Source of the DNA: Neurospora intermedia
Taxonomy: Eukaryota > Ascomycota > Sordariomycetes > Sordariales > Sordariaceae
Direction: 5' to 3'
NCBI GenBank assembly: GCA_037102815.1
Contig: BTPP01000004.1
Span: forward strand, 4,588,001 to 4,652,000
DNA length: 64,000 nt
A program made the position numbers and the translations under genes. Positions 34,484-50,486 of the stretch are shown piece after piece (the stretch's first letter is position 1; the number at the start of each line of letters is the position of its first letter). A model generated the notes under the pieces. The model was given only the letters and a program-made list of their open reading frames with translations, searched no databases and had not been told where the DNA came from.

Positions 34484-37400
34484 CACTTTACTAATATCTT
34501 TTTTCTTCCAAAATTCAACGAAACATCGCAATATTCGCTATCGCAACGCCGCTATATATTCGAAATCCTCCGTAGTATTTATAATTTATAGAACGCTATA
34601 TAGAATATAATAGTTAAAATTATATACTTTATTAATATTAATAGCCCCCTACCTACCCCCCTCCTATAATAATTATAATATTCTATAATAATATTTTAAA
34701 CGGCTATATAGGCGCGCTTAGTTAATAACAATTTCCCTATAACGTTGCCTAAAATGCTTCGTACTTCCAACTTTATTTATAAGGGTTATTCGAAATTAAA
34801 TTACTGTAATATTAATAATACTAATATTAATACTAATTTAATAGCCCTTATTAACTCCCTTATATATATTTCTATACTAAATACTCCTACCTATATCCCC
34901 CCCTCCCTTAATTATAGTTATAGCCCTTAATATTAATTAGTAAATAGGAAATTAGTATTACTAAATAGAAAGTTAAACGAATTATTAGAATTTGTATAGA
35001 AGGACTATAAATAAATAATATAAAATAGTATCTACGAATATTATTAATAGGTATAATAGTACGTAGGAGTATTTCTCCTAAAATTATAGGTTCCAATCCT
35101 ATATTAATAATAATAAATATTATTAGAGATTTTTCATTTAGGATAATAATAAATAATATAGGTTATACTCTTCCTAGCGCTTTATTAATTTTCCGTAAAG
35201 AATTTAAACTACCTCCCCTCCCTATTTTTTATTCTATTTAACGTTTCTATTCTATATCTTATATTTACGTTTTATATTTATATTTTATATTTCTATATTA
35301 CCTTCTATATTAACGTTTTATATTTCTACTTTATATTTCTATTTTATACTTCTATTTTAGTATTTTTACTTTATATCCCCTCTTTATATCTCTACTTTAT
35401 ATTTCTACTTTATATTTCTATTTTACGTCTTATATCTACGTTTTATATTTATATTTTATATTTATATTTTATATTTACGTTTTATATTTATATTTTTTAT
35501 CTATATTTTACATTTGTATTTTGCGTCTTACGTTTACGTTTTACGTTTACGTTTTACGTTTTATATCTATATTTTATATCTATATTTTATATTTTATATT
35601 TACGTTTTATATTTCTACTTTACGTCTTTTAATAATTATTATTCTTCTACTTCTACTTAATTAATTCTTATTAATTTAATAATTAGTTTACTATTAATAC
35701 GCCGCTGTTATATTTCCTTAGCTTTATATTCTTTAAGAAGGTCCGGGTAATTTATATCTTTTTATAATACTTATAAATTCTCATCGTTCGGATACCCCTT
35801 CTATTTAATTTAAAATTAATATTAGCGGCCGGATTTATAATACTTTATAATCGCCTCGATTTTATACTAAATATTATCCTCCTCAATATTTATAATTTCC
35901 CTTTATAGCACTGCTATAACGGGATCCTTATAATATAGTTCTAATAAAGTAATAAAGAATATTAAATAAATTTAATAATATGTAAAGAATATAAATTAGT
36001 ATACTATTTTCTTCTCCCTAACGATTTTAATAATTTAGAAGGGTCCTAAAAATTTATTTACTAATTTAGCATTTAAATAATATTATTTAATATACTTTAT
36101 ATTAAATAAAATTTAATTCCCGACGTTAAATTCCTTTAACTTCCGAATTTTATTATATTATTTTATATACTCTTAATTAACGACCTCTAAAATTACTATA
36201 ACTTCTAACCGTCCGCAAAGTAATTTATTAATCCGTTCGGTAATTATTATAAGAAGGACTATCCTTTACCCTCGTTCTAAATCTATTAATCCCCGAGGAT
36301 AATATCCGAAGAGTAATTCCGAAGGGGACTTTCTAATAACGGTATAGAAATAATTATTATATATTTACTATATAAATATAATTTTTTTGGCCCAATTAAT
36401 TTACTCTATATTATAAAAGATCCGAAAATATAATTTTAAATTTTAATTCTACTTCTCTATTTATCCGTCCGTTTAAGGGTATTAGATTATATTGAAGCGT
36501 TTATAAATATTTAAGAATTTATAGTAAATTTTCTAAAATTAGTTTATAAAAAAGCTACTTCTATCTAATATAATAGAATTTAAAAGGCTAAATTACTAAA
36601 AAACGTTTCGTTAAAAAAGGAATGCAAATTGCCGGGCGTTAATTATCTTCTATATAAGGATATATAAAACGTATTTAGTAAAACGGTTAATAATAATAAG
36701 AATTATATTATAGGTCCGATTAAATATAGGGTCGAATAATTTTAGTAGTCCGGTAATAAAATTATATAAAATATTTTATTAAAGGATAGTAGAGATAAGT
36801 AATAACCTTAATAATTTATATAGTTAATAATTATAAAGCTTAGCCTTTTAATATATTAAATATTTACGGATATATAATTTAACGTCGATTATAATAGTAG
36901 GTTAGTAGTAGAATTAATTAATATATTTTAACGTTTTCTTTTAACCCGGGTACCCGGCCGTTATTATATTATAGTAAGTATAGAATAGTTTAGCCTATAT
37001 ACGTTTTAAAATATAGACCTAATATTAATACTATAGAGTTCTATTTTCCCCTATCTTTTAATTCTTCGCTCATTTCCTCCCCTTATTATTCTTCTATATT
37101 TCCTTAATAATAAATAGATTTTCCTTCTATATTTCTAATAATTATTATCCTAATAATAATAATTATTCTTTATCTTTCCGTACCTTTATTATTATTATAT
37201 ACCCGCCTATATTCTTTATTATAATACTTTTATTCTCCTTCCCTAATTTAATAGTAGCTTCGTCCGTAAATTTTACTCTCTTCTTTATTACTCTATCCTC
37301 TTTATTATTACTTTCAACCTCCTTTCGCTTTTTCTCCTCCTTATTTACTTTACCCTCCTCCTTCGAACCTTATTTTTCTTCTTATAATTCAATTCCTTCG

Positions 37401-37829
37401 TCTTTTAATACCCAACTTTCTTCTATCTCGCTTATATTCTATTATTATTCCCTCTCCTCCGCTACCGTCCTCTAAACCTCTTTTCCAATTAAAATTACTT
37501 ATTTTATTAGTACTTTTAATACTTAATTTTCCTTTATTACCCAACCCTTCTCTTTACTCCCTTTAATAACCTTTATTAATAAATAATCGCCCCCTATTTT
37601 TAATTCTTCTCCTTATAATTATAATTTCCTTAATAATCCGTCCGCTGGATTTAATTTTCTTAACTAATATTCAATCCCGAAATTATATACTACTAATTCT
37701 AATACCTACTAATTCTACCTTATACTAGCCCGCTCTTTATTTTAAAAATACTATAAATTTAAATAATTTATAATTATTAAGAACGGTTTATTTATATATA
37801 ATAAATATTATTTTTATACCTTTAATACT

Positions 37830-38169
37830 TATTAAGAACGTAGGCGAAAGGTAGGCTAAGGTAACTACGGTCGTGGTTATACGTAGAGGACGGTAAGTTA
37901 GGGGTTAATTTAAAGATATATTAATAGCTACCGATTATAATAAATTACGCTTCGTTAAACCTCTTTTATACCTATATAAACTCTATTTATCTGCTAATAA
38001 ATATTATAGAGTCTTATATTAATCTAACGTTCCAACGCAGTGCCGGATTATCCTTCCTACGAGCCCGACCTAATATAGGTATTACTATTATTAGTCTACT
38101 ACTTCGGCCAACGGAGCGGAGCAGCGACCGTTAGAGTACTTTAGTACGTAGATTCTTCGCCTTTTAATA
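37830..38169 (-). repeat. LTR of copy B (3' LTR)
   Basis: 340 bp. Differences from the other LTRs are almost only C/T and G/A. Confidence 0.88.
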
Positions 38170-38384
38170 CGACCCCCCCCCTTATAAGTTCCGTCCTTAA
38201 AACTTCCGTAATTCGTAGTAAATTCTAATTAAATAGCGGAGGGCGTTAGTACTATACTATTATAGCGTTATTAGGTTATATTATTAATAAGGGTACAATA
38301 TCCTCGCTTACCGGTTTGGCGAGCCGTTGCTTATAACGGTCGCCGACGCTATATCCTAGATATTATAGCCGCTCCTCCGTCTAC

Positions 38385-38735
38385 AAACCGCCCGCTAGGA
38401 TATTAGTATTGTAATGTCTATTCTTATAAGTTCTAAATACGGCCGCTAGAATATCGGCATTATAATATTTATTCTTATAAGCTTTAAATACGGCCGTTAG
38501 AATATTAGTATTGTAATATCTATTTTTATAAATTCTAAATATAGATACGAAACCGCCCGCTAGAAGATCGGCATTATAATATCCATTCTTATAAGTTCCA
38601 AATACGGATACGAAGCCGCCCGCTAAAAGATTAGTATTATAATATCCATCCTTATAAATTCTAATACAGCGAGCCGCCCGCTGAAATATTGGTATTGTAA
38701 TATCTATTCTCGCGAATTCTAAATACGGATACGAA
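38385..38735. repeat. Tandem repeats of about 60 bp in copy B
   Basis: Same array as in copy A at the equivalent place, less eroded and with more C and G kept. Confidence 0.8.
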
Positions 38736-39921
38736 ACCGGTATTAGATTTAAAGAATTAACTAGATTCCCGACCGTTACTACGACTAATACCCTACGGCG
38801 TACGAGGTAATAAATATCGTTTTATTTAACGACGAATATTATATTAAATTTAAGGGTATTAATAAATACTTTAAAATACTATTATAATTATACCCTATAA
38901 TTCCTCTCGTAGTTTATTCTCTATTACTCGTACTAAACCTATTACTACACTTACTATTACTTTAAGAATATTAATACTATTATCCCCCGGAATTTCTCTT
39001 ATTAAACGCTTTCTATTATTTATACCTACTACGGCCTATTATAATACTTAAATACAATCCCCCTCCTTATAAGTTCCGTCTTCGGGACTTTTATTCCCTT
39101 CCTTCGCTTTTTATAATTCTAAGTACTATTTTTACTATAAGTCCCTTTACTTATATTATACCTTCCTAATTATTCTTTTATTATTTTCGCTTTATTTTTT
39201 ATATTATTTCTTTATTTTAATAATATAACTTTTAATTACTATCCTTACTCTTTCCGCTATAATCCAAATTATATATTTTCCTATTTTCGTCCTTTTCTCC
39301 TATTTTTTTATAGCCGCCCTATTATTTAATTATTCCGTCCTTCCCCTCTTAACTATCGCTTTCGTTTTATCCTTCTATTTACTCCTTCCTACCGCCTACG
39401 CAATTATCTAACGGTTCTTCTACCCTACGTTATATTATACTCGCTTATTTAGAATTATATTCGCTTACTTTAATTTATATTTGTATAAGGACCTCCTCCT
39501 TCGTTTATATAACGTTTTTTCTACCTACCCTCTTTATTTCTCTTCTTCCTTTTCTTCCTATCCTTATTTTTACTATTATATCCGCCCCTCCTTCGTCCGT
39601 ACCCGTCCCCCCTATAAATATATATTTCGCTATTATATATTTATATATTAACCCCTATTTTTTTAAAATATTTAATTAATATATTTATTTCCCTTCTCTA
39701 TTTTCCTTTCTCTATTCCATCTTCCCCTTCCTCTCGTTTTATACTTATTACTAACCTTTATTCAATTATTCTCTTTCTTATTTTTTAATAATATTTATCC
39801 TTTTACTTATTTAAAATATAATATTACTCTTATTTAAACATTTGCGAACGTTCTAACCCTAAACCTATACGAAATTTTTAAAAAGATTGGCTAGAATACC
39901 TGCCAAACTAAAGGTACGTTT

Positions 39922-39923
<2 letters not shown>

Positions 39924-39963
<40 letters not shown>
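39924..39963. repeat. 40-base T run in copy B
   Basis: Homopolymer at the position equivalent to the T run of copy A. Confidence 0.9.
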
Positions 39964-42900
39964 CACTTCGCTAATATCTTTTTCTTCCAGAGTTCAACGA
40001 AACATCGCAATGTTCGCTATCGCTACGCCGCTACATATTTAAGGTCCTCCGCGGTATTTATAATTTATAGAACGCTATATAGAATATAGCGGCTAAAATT
40101 ATATATTTTATTAATACCGATAGCCTCCTACCTACCTCCCTCTTATAATAATTATAATATTCTATAGTAACGTTTTAAACAGTTATATAGGCGTGCCTAA
40201 TTAATAATAATCTCCCTATAATATTACTTAGGATACTTCGCACTTCCAATTTTATTTGTAAAGGCTATTCGAAATTAAACTATTATAATATTAATAATAT
40301 TAATACTAATACCAATTTAATAGCCCCCGCTAACTCCCTTATATATATTTTTATACTAAATATTCTTATTTATATCCCCCCCTCCTCTAATTACAATTAT
40401 AGCCCTTAACGTTAATTAGTAAATAGGAAATTAATATTATTAAATAGAAAGTTAGACAAATTATTAGAATTCGTATAGGAGGATTACGAATAAATAATAT
40501 AAAATAATATTTACGAATATTATTAATAAGTACGGTAGTACGTAGGAGTATTTTTCTTAAAATTGTAAGTTCCAATCTTATATCGATAATAATAGATACT
40601 ACTAAGGATTTTTCGTTTAGAATAATAATAAATAATATAAATTATACTCTTCTTAGCACTTTATTAATTTTTTATAAAGAATTTAAACTACCTCCCCTCC
40701 CTATTTCTCGTTCTATTTAACGTTTTTATTTTATATTTTACATTTACGTTTTATATTTATATTTTATATCTCTATATTACCTCCTATATTAGCGTTTTAT
40801 ATCTCTACCTTATATTTTTACTTTATATCTTTATTTTAATATCTTTACTTTATATCTTCTCTTTATATCTCTATTTTATATTTCTACTTTACATTTTTAC
40901 TTTACATCTTATATCTACGTCTTATATTTATATTTTACATCTACGTCTTATATTTATATTTCTTATCTACGTCTTACGTCTACGTTTTATATTTTACATC
41001 TATATTTTACATTTATATTTTACGTCTTACATCTACGTTTTACGTTTATATTTTATATTTTACATCTATATTTTACATCTTTACTTTACGTTTTTTAATA
41101 ATTACTATTCTCCTACCTCTATTTAACTAATTCTTATCAACCTAGTAATTAGCCCGCCGTTAGTACGCTATTACTATATTTCCCTAGCTTCGTATTCTTT
41201 AAGAAGGTCCGGACAATTTATATCCTCTTATAATACTTATAAATTTTTATTATTTAAATACCCCTTCTATTTAACTTAAAATTAATATTAGTGGCTAGAT
41301 TTATAATATTTTACAATTACTTTAATTTTATATTAAATATTATCCTCCTTAATATTTATAATTTCCTTCTATAGTACCGCCGTAGCGGGATCCTTATAGT
41401 ATAATTCTAGTAAAATAATAAAGAATATTAAATAAATTTAATAATACGTAGGGAATATAAATTAGTACGCTATCTTCTTCTCTCCGACGATTTTAATAAT
41501 TTAGAAGGGTCCTAAAAATTTATTTACTAATTTAATACTTAAGTAGCGTTATTTAATATACTTTATATTAAATAGAACTTAACTCTTAACGTCGAACTCC
41601 TTTAACTTCCGAACTTTATTATATTATTTTATATACCCTTAATTAATAACCTCTAAGGCTATTACAATTTTTAACTACCTATAAAATAATTTATTAATTT
41701 ATTTAATAACTATTATAGGAAGGACTATCCTTTACCCTCGTTCCGGATCTGCTAATCCCCGAGGATAATATTCGAAGAGTAATTCCAAAAGGGACTTTCC
41801 GATAATAGTATAGAAATAATTATTATACATTTACTATACAAATATAATTTTTTCGGCCTAATTGACCTACTCTATATTATAGAAAATCCGAAGGTATAAC
41901 TCTAAATTCTAATTCTACCTCTCTATTTATCTATCTATTTAAGGGTACTAGGCCGTATTAAAGCGTCTACAAATATTTAAAAATTCGTAGTAAGTCTTTT
42001 AAAATTAATTTATAAAAAGGCTACCTCTATTTAATATAATAGAATCCGGGAGGTTAAATTACTAAAAGACGTTTTACTAAAAAAGGAACGTAAATTACCG
42101 GGCATCGATCGTCTTTTATATAGGGATATATAAAATATATTTAGTAAAGCGGTCAATAATAATAAAAATTGCGTTGTAAGTCCGATTAAATATAAGGTCG
42201 AATAATTTTAATAATCTAATAATAAAATTATATAAAATATTTTATTAAAGAATAGTAGGAATAGGTAGCAACTTTAATAGTCTATATAGTTGATAATTAT
42301 AGGGTTTAGCCTTCTAGTATATTAGATATTCACAGACGTATAATTTAATATCGGTTATAATAGTAAATTAATAGTAGAATTAATTAATATACTTTAATAT
42401 TTTCCTCTAACCCGGGTACCCGGCTATCGCTATATTATAGTAAGTATGGAGTAGTTCGGCCCGTATATATTTCGGAATATAAATTTAATATTAATACTAT
42501 AAAGTTCCGTTTTCCCCTATTTTCTAATTCTTTATTCGTCTCCTCCCTTCGCTATTCTTTTATATTTCTTTAATAATAAATAAATCCTCCTTCTATATTT
42601 CTAATAATTATTATTCTAATAATAATAATTACTCTTTATCCTTCTATACCTTTATTATTACTATATACCTACCTATATTCTCTATTATAATATTTTTATT
42701 CTCCCTTTTTAATTTAATAATAACTTTATTTATAAATTTTACCCTCTTCCTCGCTACTTTATCCTTTCTATTATTACCTTCGACCTTCTTTTATTTTCTC
42801 CCTTCTTTATTTACTTTACCCTCCTCCTTCAAACCCTACCTTTCTTCCCGCAATTTAATTCTTTCGTCTTCTAACGCCTAACTTTCTTCTATTTTATTTA

Positions 42901-45900
42901 TATTCTATCGCTATTCCCTTTCCTCTACCGCTATCTTCTAAGCCTCCTTTTCGATTAAAATTACCTATTTTATTAATACTCTTAATACCCGATTTTCCTT
43001 TATTATCTAGCCTTTTTCCTTACTCCTTTTAATAACCTTTATTAATAAGTAGTCGCCCCCTATCTTCGGTTCTTCTCTTTATAATTATAATTTCTTTAAT
43101 AACCCGTCTATTGGATTTAATTTTCCCGGCCGATATTTAATTCCGAAATTGTACGCCGCTAATTCTAACGCCTACTAATTCTACTTTGTATTAGCCCGCT
43201 CCTTATTTCGAAAATACTATAAATTTAAATAGTTTATAATTATTAAAAATAATTTATCTATATATAATAAGTATTACCTCTACGCTTTTAGCGTTCCTAC
43301 GATTATTAATAATTCTCTATCCCTAATTCCGTACTTTATTTCTTTTAACAACTTTTTCTTTAAAAAGAAAGTTACTGGGTACTATTTATTATTATATAAT
43401 TATATAAAAACCGCCCTAATTATAAAGTCCGATATATCCGTTTCTATTCGGATTTATAACGTTGGGTCGAAGTAATATAATATAAGAGCTTCCTAAAATA
43501 GTTTTTTAAATTCCGTAAACGCCTCCCCCGCTTCTTTTATAAGTTTAAATAATTTTTATTTATTGCCCTTTAATAATTCTATTAGGGGCGCTATTACTTT
43601 AGAGTATAATATTATAAAGCGCCGATAGAATCCTATAAACTTTAGAAAGACCTAAATATTATAAACGCTTGCTAGAGCCTCTTATTCTACAATCGCTACA
43701 ATCCTTTCTAAGTCTATTAATATACCCTTTAGAAAAATAATATATTTTAGGAATAATACCTATTTTATATAAAATTCGTACTTATTTAGGTTTATATAGA
43801 AATCCCAATCTTATAACTATTAAAGGACTTCCTTAATGTAATTAATATAATCTTTTTCGTTTTTATTATAAATTAGGATATTATTAAAATAAATAATATA
43901 TATTATATTTATTAGCCCTACTAATATATTATTAATATACGTTTAAAATATTGTTAATACGTTCGCTAACCCTATTAATATAATTAAGAATTCGTAGTAT
44001 TTATACTTTATACGAAACGCCGTCTTCTCTTCGTTTCCCTTTTAAATCCGAATTTTATAGTATATATCCTTTAGATTTAATTTAGTAAAGACTTTAATTA
44101 ACAATAATCGATCTAGAATCTTTTAAATAAGGGGTAATACCGTCCGATTCTTTTTTGTAACTTTATTTAATACTTTAAAATTGATATAGAGTTCTAACTT
44201 TCTACTTTTCTTTAAAATAAAAATAATAAGGGCGCCCACTAGGTTAATAGAAGGATGAATCTATCCCTTTTAAAGTATTTCTACTAATTATTCGTATAAT
44301 ATTTTTAATTCCTTAATATTCAATATATAAATCAATCTTTAAAGTACTAATTCCCCTTTAATTAAATTAATATAATACTTTAACCAGTTATATTAGGGTA
44401 AGGGTATAACCGAAGCTTCGAATACCGATTGGAACTCTTTATACTCCGGCGGAATAATCGGTTTAAGGACGGTAGGCTCGTCTTCTATTTCCTCTAATAA
44501 TTCTAAAAGTTATAATAGTACTAATTCTATAGGAGGTATTAAAGTAGGGTAAATACTATCGAATATTACCCGAAAGACTTTTACTAAGGAAGTAAGAATT
44601 GGAAGTGTTTCAACCGACTCTAGTACAATAGGTAGGGTTACGAATTCTAATACTAAGGAAGAAAGGATTTCGAATAGGATATTTATATACGTAGGAGGAC
44701 GGAAACCTTTTTCTACCCTTATTATTTCCTAAAGGTTTAATAATAGAATTAAATCCTACTATAGCCTTATTAGGACGGTTATAACGTTATATACTTCCTT
44801 TACTAATATTATATTTAATATAAGATTGCTAGCTTTAATATAAAAATAAAACGACTATTACTACTAATTAATATTGGGGTTCTACTTATAAAACTAGGGG
44901 TAATTAAAGATAATTTCTATAATTAAAGATTTAATTATAGTAAAAGTAATTCGCTTTGTCCGTTTAATACTATAGGAGTTACGTATTTTAATAAGATAGG
45001 TAATTGTATTATATATAGGAATAGGCTAAAGAGAGAAATTAATAAGATAATAGAATATTAAATTAATTTTTACGTTCAATAGGAGTAAATACCTACTAAT
45101 TAGGTTTAATTCCGTATCCGAATTTATTAATCCTCGTATATTCCATTAATTTCTATAAGTCCTTATTAATAACCTTATTTCTAAATATAGTTATAATTTA
45201 CCTATATTATCCTAGGCGGTTATAATTACCGCTCTAATTATAATTAATTTAATATTCGCTTTATATAAAGGAATACTTATAAGGATAATACAATTCCGTA
45301 CTAAATAACCGACCTAACTATAATTATAATATATTTAATTCTAATATACTATTATAAAATAATTTATTATACTATATTTATAATAGGTATTTAATAACTT
45401 CGGTTAAGTATAACGGCTATACGTATAATTTTTCTAGTAATAAAAGGAATAGATAAGATTGGAATTTATTTAAAAAACGGTAGGGGGGCGACGGGGAAAA
45501 TCGGAAGGGTTAATACTATAAAACGATTGAAAAGGGATATTCGAAGAAGAAGTAGGAGGGTATAAAAACGAAGAAAACAGCGGAATATACTTTAAAAATA
45601 TTTAATTTTAGTAATATAATACGGACGGTTTAATATTTTTTAAACCTTCTAATTATTCTACGTACGTTATTATTTCGTTTATTATATTAATACTAACCGT
45701 TAAAAGGACGCTTTATTTAAAAAAGGGGTATAATTAATTAATTTAAATAACAACCCGAATATATTCTAATTAATTGTATAATAAATTGAATTCTTCGGTA
45801 TAATAACGGTTATAAAAATTATAAATGGTTTCCGAAGTACTTTATTATATACGTTCGAATTTATCGAGAGCGGATTATTTAATAACCTAAGTATTATTAT

Positions 45901-46718
45901 TATATTCGGTCTTTAAGAAAGTATAGAGGTTGTTCTACGTAGGCGTATTATAAATAATATTATATTTAAATTTATTATAGAGAGCTAATATATATTTAAT
46001 TTATATATTCTTAAAATTACCTTTAATATAATTAATAACGAACGAGAGGGAAATACGGGGGTACTCTTAAAAATATATATCGACGTTATAGAAGTAATTC
46101 TATAATTATAAGAAATTTTCGCTAGTAAATTTAGTAATATTATATTTAGGGCGGTATTCGGTATAAACTAATATAGTTACAATTAGTAAAGGGGTAGTTA
46201 TAGTAACGGCCGTTAATAAGAGGGTAGTAAAGGGAAGTATAATAGAAATATAAATTTAATTATAGAAAAAGTAATTCTAATAACGGAATTTAGTAGGGAT
46301 AGGGGGGTAGTTTCCTACTAAATTTTATTCGGCGAGGCTTACGAAAACGAATTAATCCTATTAGAATATATATAAAAAGAGATAATTAAAGAGAAGTTTA
46401 ATTATAGTAAACCGGAATTCGAATAATTATTATTTATATACAAATTTATTAATTTCCGAAATTTAAAGATACGAATAGAGAGTCCGGGGCGGCGTAGGGG
46501 GGTAATCTTTATTATTATCTTCTTCGATAAACTCTACGGTAGGTTAACGTTATTATAAAGAAGGCGGAGGAGGTTAAATCGTTTTAATTATAGTAATTAT
46601 AAGGGTAGTAGTACAAAAAGGACGAAGAATAACTTCGGTAGTATAAGAAATAAACCGGCCGCTACGTATATATATTTTAATAGTATTAGCTTAATTCCCG
46701 GAGGAAGAACTATTAATT

Positions 46719-47058
46719 TATTAGGAATATAAGCGAAAGGTAGGTTAAAGTAACTATAGTTGTAGCTATACGTAGGGGACGGTAAGTTAAAAGTTAATTT
46801 AAAAATATATTAATAATTACCGACTATAATAAATTATACTTCGTTAAACCTCTTTTATACTTATATAAACTCTATTTATCCGTTAATAAGCGTTGTAGAA
46901 TCCTATATTAGTTTAGCGCCCCAACGCGGTGCCGGATTATTCTTCCCGCGAGCCCGACCCAATATAAACGTTACTATTATTAGTCCACCGCTTCGGCCGA
47001 CGGAGCGGAGCAACGACCGTTGGAGTGCTTCGGTGCGCAGACTCTTCGCCTCCTAACA
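46719..47058 (-). repeat. LTR of copy B (5' LTR)
   Basis: 340 bp ending TCCTAACA on the plus strand. The GC-richer inner 150 bases are the least mutated of the LTR copies here. Confidence 0.88.
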
Positions 47059-50000
47059 ATACTCCTACGATTATTAATAGTTTTCTATTTTTAATTTTGT
47101 ATTTTATTTCTTCCGGCGACTTTTTTTTTAAAAAGAAAATTATTAGGTACTATTTATTATTATATAATTATATAAGAACTACCTTAATTGTAAAGTCCGA
47201 CGCGTCTATTTTTATTTAAATTTATAATACTAGGTTGAAATAGTATAATATAGGAACTTTTTAAAATAATTTTTTAAATTCTGCGAACGTTTCCCCTACT
47301 TCTTTTATAAATTTAAATAGCCTTTATTTATTACTTTTTAATAATTCTATTAAGGGTACTATTATTTTAGAATATAATATTATAAAGCGCTAATAAAATC
47401 CTATAAATTTTAAGAAGATTTAAATATTATAAATATTTATTAGAATTTCCTATTTTATAATTACTATAACCCTCTTTAGGTTTATCGATATACCCTCTAA
47501 AGAAATAATATATCCTAGGAATAATACCCGTTTTATATAAAATTTATATTTACTTAGGTTTATATAAAAATCCCGATCTTATAACCGTTGAAGGACTTTT
47601 TTAATATAATTAATATAATCTTCTTTATTTTTATTATAAATTAAAATATTATTGAAATAAATAATATATATTATATTTATTAGCCCTGCTAATATATTAT
47701 TAATATATATTTAAAATATTACTAGTACGTTCGCTAACCCTATCGGTATAATTAAAAATTTATAATACCTATACTTCGTACGAAACGCCGTCTTTTCTTT
47801 ATTTCCCTTTCGGATCCGAATTTTATAGTACGCGTCCTTTAAATCTAATTTAGTAAAGATTTTAACCGACAATAATCGATTTAGAATTTTTTAAATAAGG
47901 AGTAACACTATCCGATTCTTCTTTGTAATTTTATTTAATATTCTAAAATTAATATAGAGCTTTAACTTTCTACCCTTCTTTAGAATAAAAATAATAGGGG
48001 CGCCTACTAGGTTAATAGAGGGATAAATTTATCCTTTTTAAAGTACCTCCGTTAATTATTTATATAATACTTTTAATTCTTTAATATTTAGTATATAAAT
48101 CGGTCCTTAAAGCGCTAATTCTCTTTTAATTAAATTAATATAATATTCTAACCGGTCGTATTAGGGTAGGGGTATAATTAAAACTTCAAATACTAATTGG
48201 AATTCTTTATACTCTAATAGGATAATCGGCTTAGGGATAGTAAATTTACTTTCTATTTCTTTTAATAATTCTAAAGGTTATAATAATATTAATTCTACGG
48301 GGGGTATTAGAGTAGGGTAAACGTTATTAAACGCTACTTAAAAGACTTTTATTAGGGAAGTAGGAATTAGAAGTATTTCGGCCGACTCTAGTATAATAGG
48401 TAGGGTTACGAATTTTAATATTAAGGAAGAAGGGATTTCGAACGGGATATTTGTATATATAGGAGGGTAAAAACCCTCTTTTACCCTTACTATTTCCTAG
48501 GGATTTAATAGTAGAATTAAATCCTACTATAGTCCTACTAGGATAGTTATAGTATTATATACTTCCTTTACTAATATTATATTCAATATAAAATTACTAG
48601 CTTTAATACGAAAATAAAATAATTATTACTATTAATTAATATTAGGGTTCTATTTATAAAATTAAAAGTAACCAAAAATAATTTCTATAGCCGGGGATTT
48701 AATTATAATAAAAGTAATTCGCTTCGTCCGCTTAGTACTATAGGAGTTATATATTTTAATAAAATAGGTAATCGTACTATATATAAGAATAAACCGAAGA
48801 GAGAAATTAATAAAACAATAGGGTATTAAATTAATTTTTATATTTAATAGGAGTAAATACCTATTAATTAAATTTAATTTTACACCTAAATTTATTAACC
48901 CTCGCGTACTCTACTAATTTCTATAAATCCTTACTAATAATTTTATTTCTAAGTATAATTATAATCTACTTGTATTATCCTAAGCGGTTATAGCTATTAT
49001 TCTAACTATAATCGGTTTAATATTTATTTTATATAAAGGGGTATTTATAGGGATAATACAATTCCGTACTAAATAGCCGATTTAATTATAATTATAATAT
49101 ATTTAATTTTAGTATATTATTATAAAATAATCCGTTATATTATACTTATAGTAAATATTCGGTAGTTTTAACTAGGTATAATAACTATATATATAACCTT
49201 TCTAATAATAAAAGGAATAAATAAGATTAGGATTTATTTAAAAAGTAGTAGGGGGGCGACGGAGAAAATTGGAGGGGTTAGTACTATAGGACAATTAAGA
49301 AGGGATATTCAAAAAGGAAGTAGAAGGGTATAAAAATAAAAAAGACGGTAGAATATACCTTAAAAATATTTAATTTTAGTAATATAATACAGACGGTTCG
49401 ATACTTTTTAAACCTTCTAACCGTTCTATATATACTATTATTTCGTTTATTATATTAATACCGGCTATCGAGAGGACGCTTTATTTAAAAAGGGGGTACA
49501 ACCGGTTAACCTAAGTAACAATCCGAATATATTCTAATTAATTATATAATAAATTAAATTCTTTAGTATAATAATAGTTATAAAAATTATAAATAGTTTC
49601 TAAAGTACTTTACTATATACATTCGAATTTATTAAGAGCGGATTATTTAATAGTTTAAGTATTACTATTATATTTAGTCTCTAAAAAAGTATAGAGGTCG
49701 CTCTACGTAGGTATATTATAAATAGTATTATACCCGGGCTTACTATAGAAAGCTAATATATATTTAATTTATATATTCTTAGGATTACCCTTAATATAAT
49801 TAACGGCGAACGAAAGGGAAGTATAGGGGTATTTTTAAAAATATATATTAATATTATAAAAGTAGTTCTATAGTTGTAAGAAACTTTCGCCGGTAAATTT
49901 AGTAATATTATATTTAAAATAGTACTTAATACGAACTAGTGTAGCTATAATTAATAAAGGGGTAATTATAGTAATGGCCGCCGATAAGGGGGTAGTAAGG

Positions 50001-50486
50001 GGAAGTATAGTAAAAATACGGGTCTAATTATAAAAGAAGTAGTTTTAGTAATAGAACTCGGTAGAAATAAGGGGGTAATTTCCTACTAAATTTTATTCGG
50101 CGAGGCCTACGAAAGTAAATTAATCCTATTAGAATATATACGAAGGGAGATAATTAAAGAGAAGTTTAATTATAGTAAACCGGGATTCGAATAATTATTA
50201 TTTACGTATAAATTTATCGGTTTCTAAAATTTAGGGATATAAATAGGGAGCCCGGGGCAGCGTAGGGGGGTAGTCTTTATTATTATTTTCTTCAATAGAT
50301 TCTATAATAAACTAACGTTACTATAAAGAAGGCGGAGGAGGTTAAATTATTTTAACTATAATAATTATAAGGGTAATAATATAAGAAGGATAAAAAATAG
50401 CCTTAATAATATAAGAAATAGACCGGCCGCTATATATATATATTTTAATAATATTAGTTTAATTCCTAGAAGAAGAGTTATTAATT

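Larger units (their letters stand above)
37830..47058 (-). mobile_element. Chromovirus (Ty3/gypsy) fossil, copy B, nested in copy A
   Basis: 9229 bp with both 340-bp LTRs (37830-38169 and 46719-47058) and a perfect 5-bp duplication ATACT at 37825-37829 and 47059-47063. The same family and orientation as copy A. Reverse transcriptase lies around 43.8-44.3 kb, integrase around 42.1 kb and the chromodomain around 41.2 kb. The post-pol tandem repeats are at about 38,385-38,735 and the T run at 39924-39963. Whole in structure but broken throughout by RIP-type mutation. It is the youngest of the A/B pair by position. Confidence 0.9.

Noticed and set aside
34376-34610. Poly-phenylalanine frames
   Set aside because: Arise from the long T run inside a retroelement fossil.
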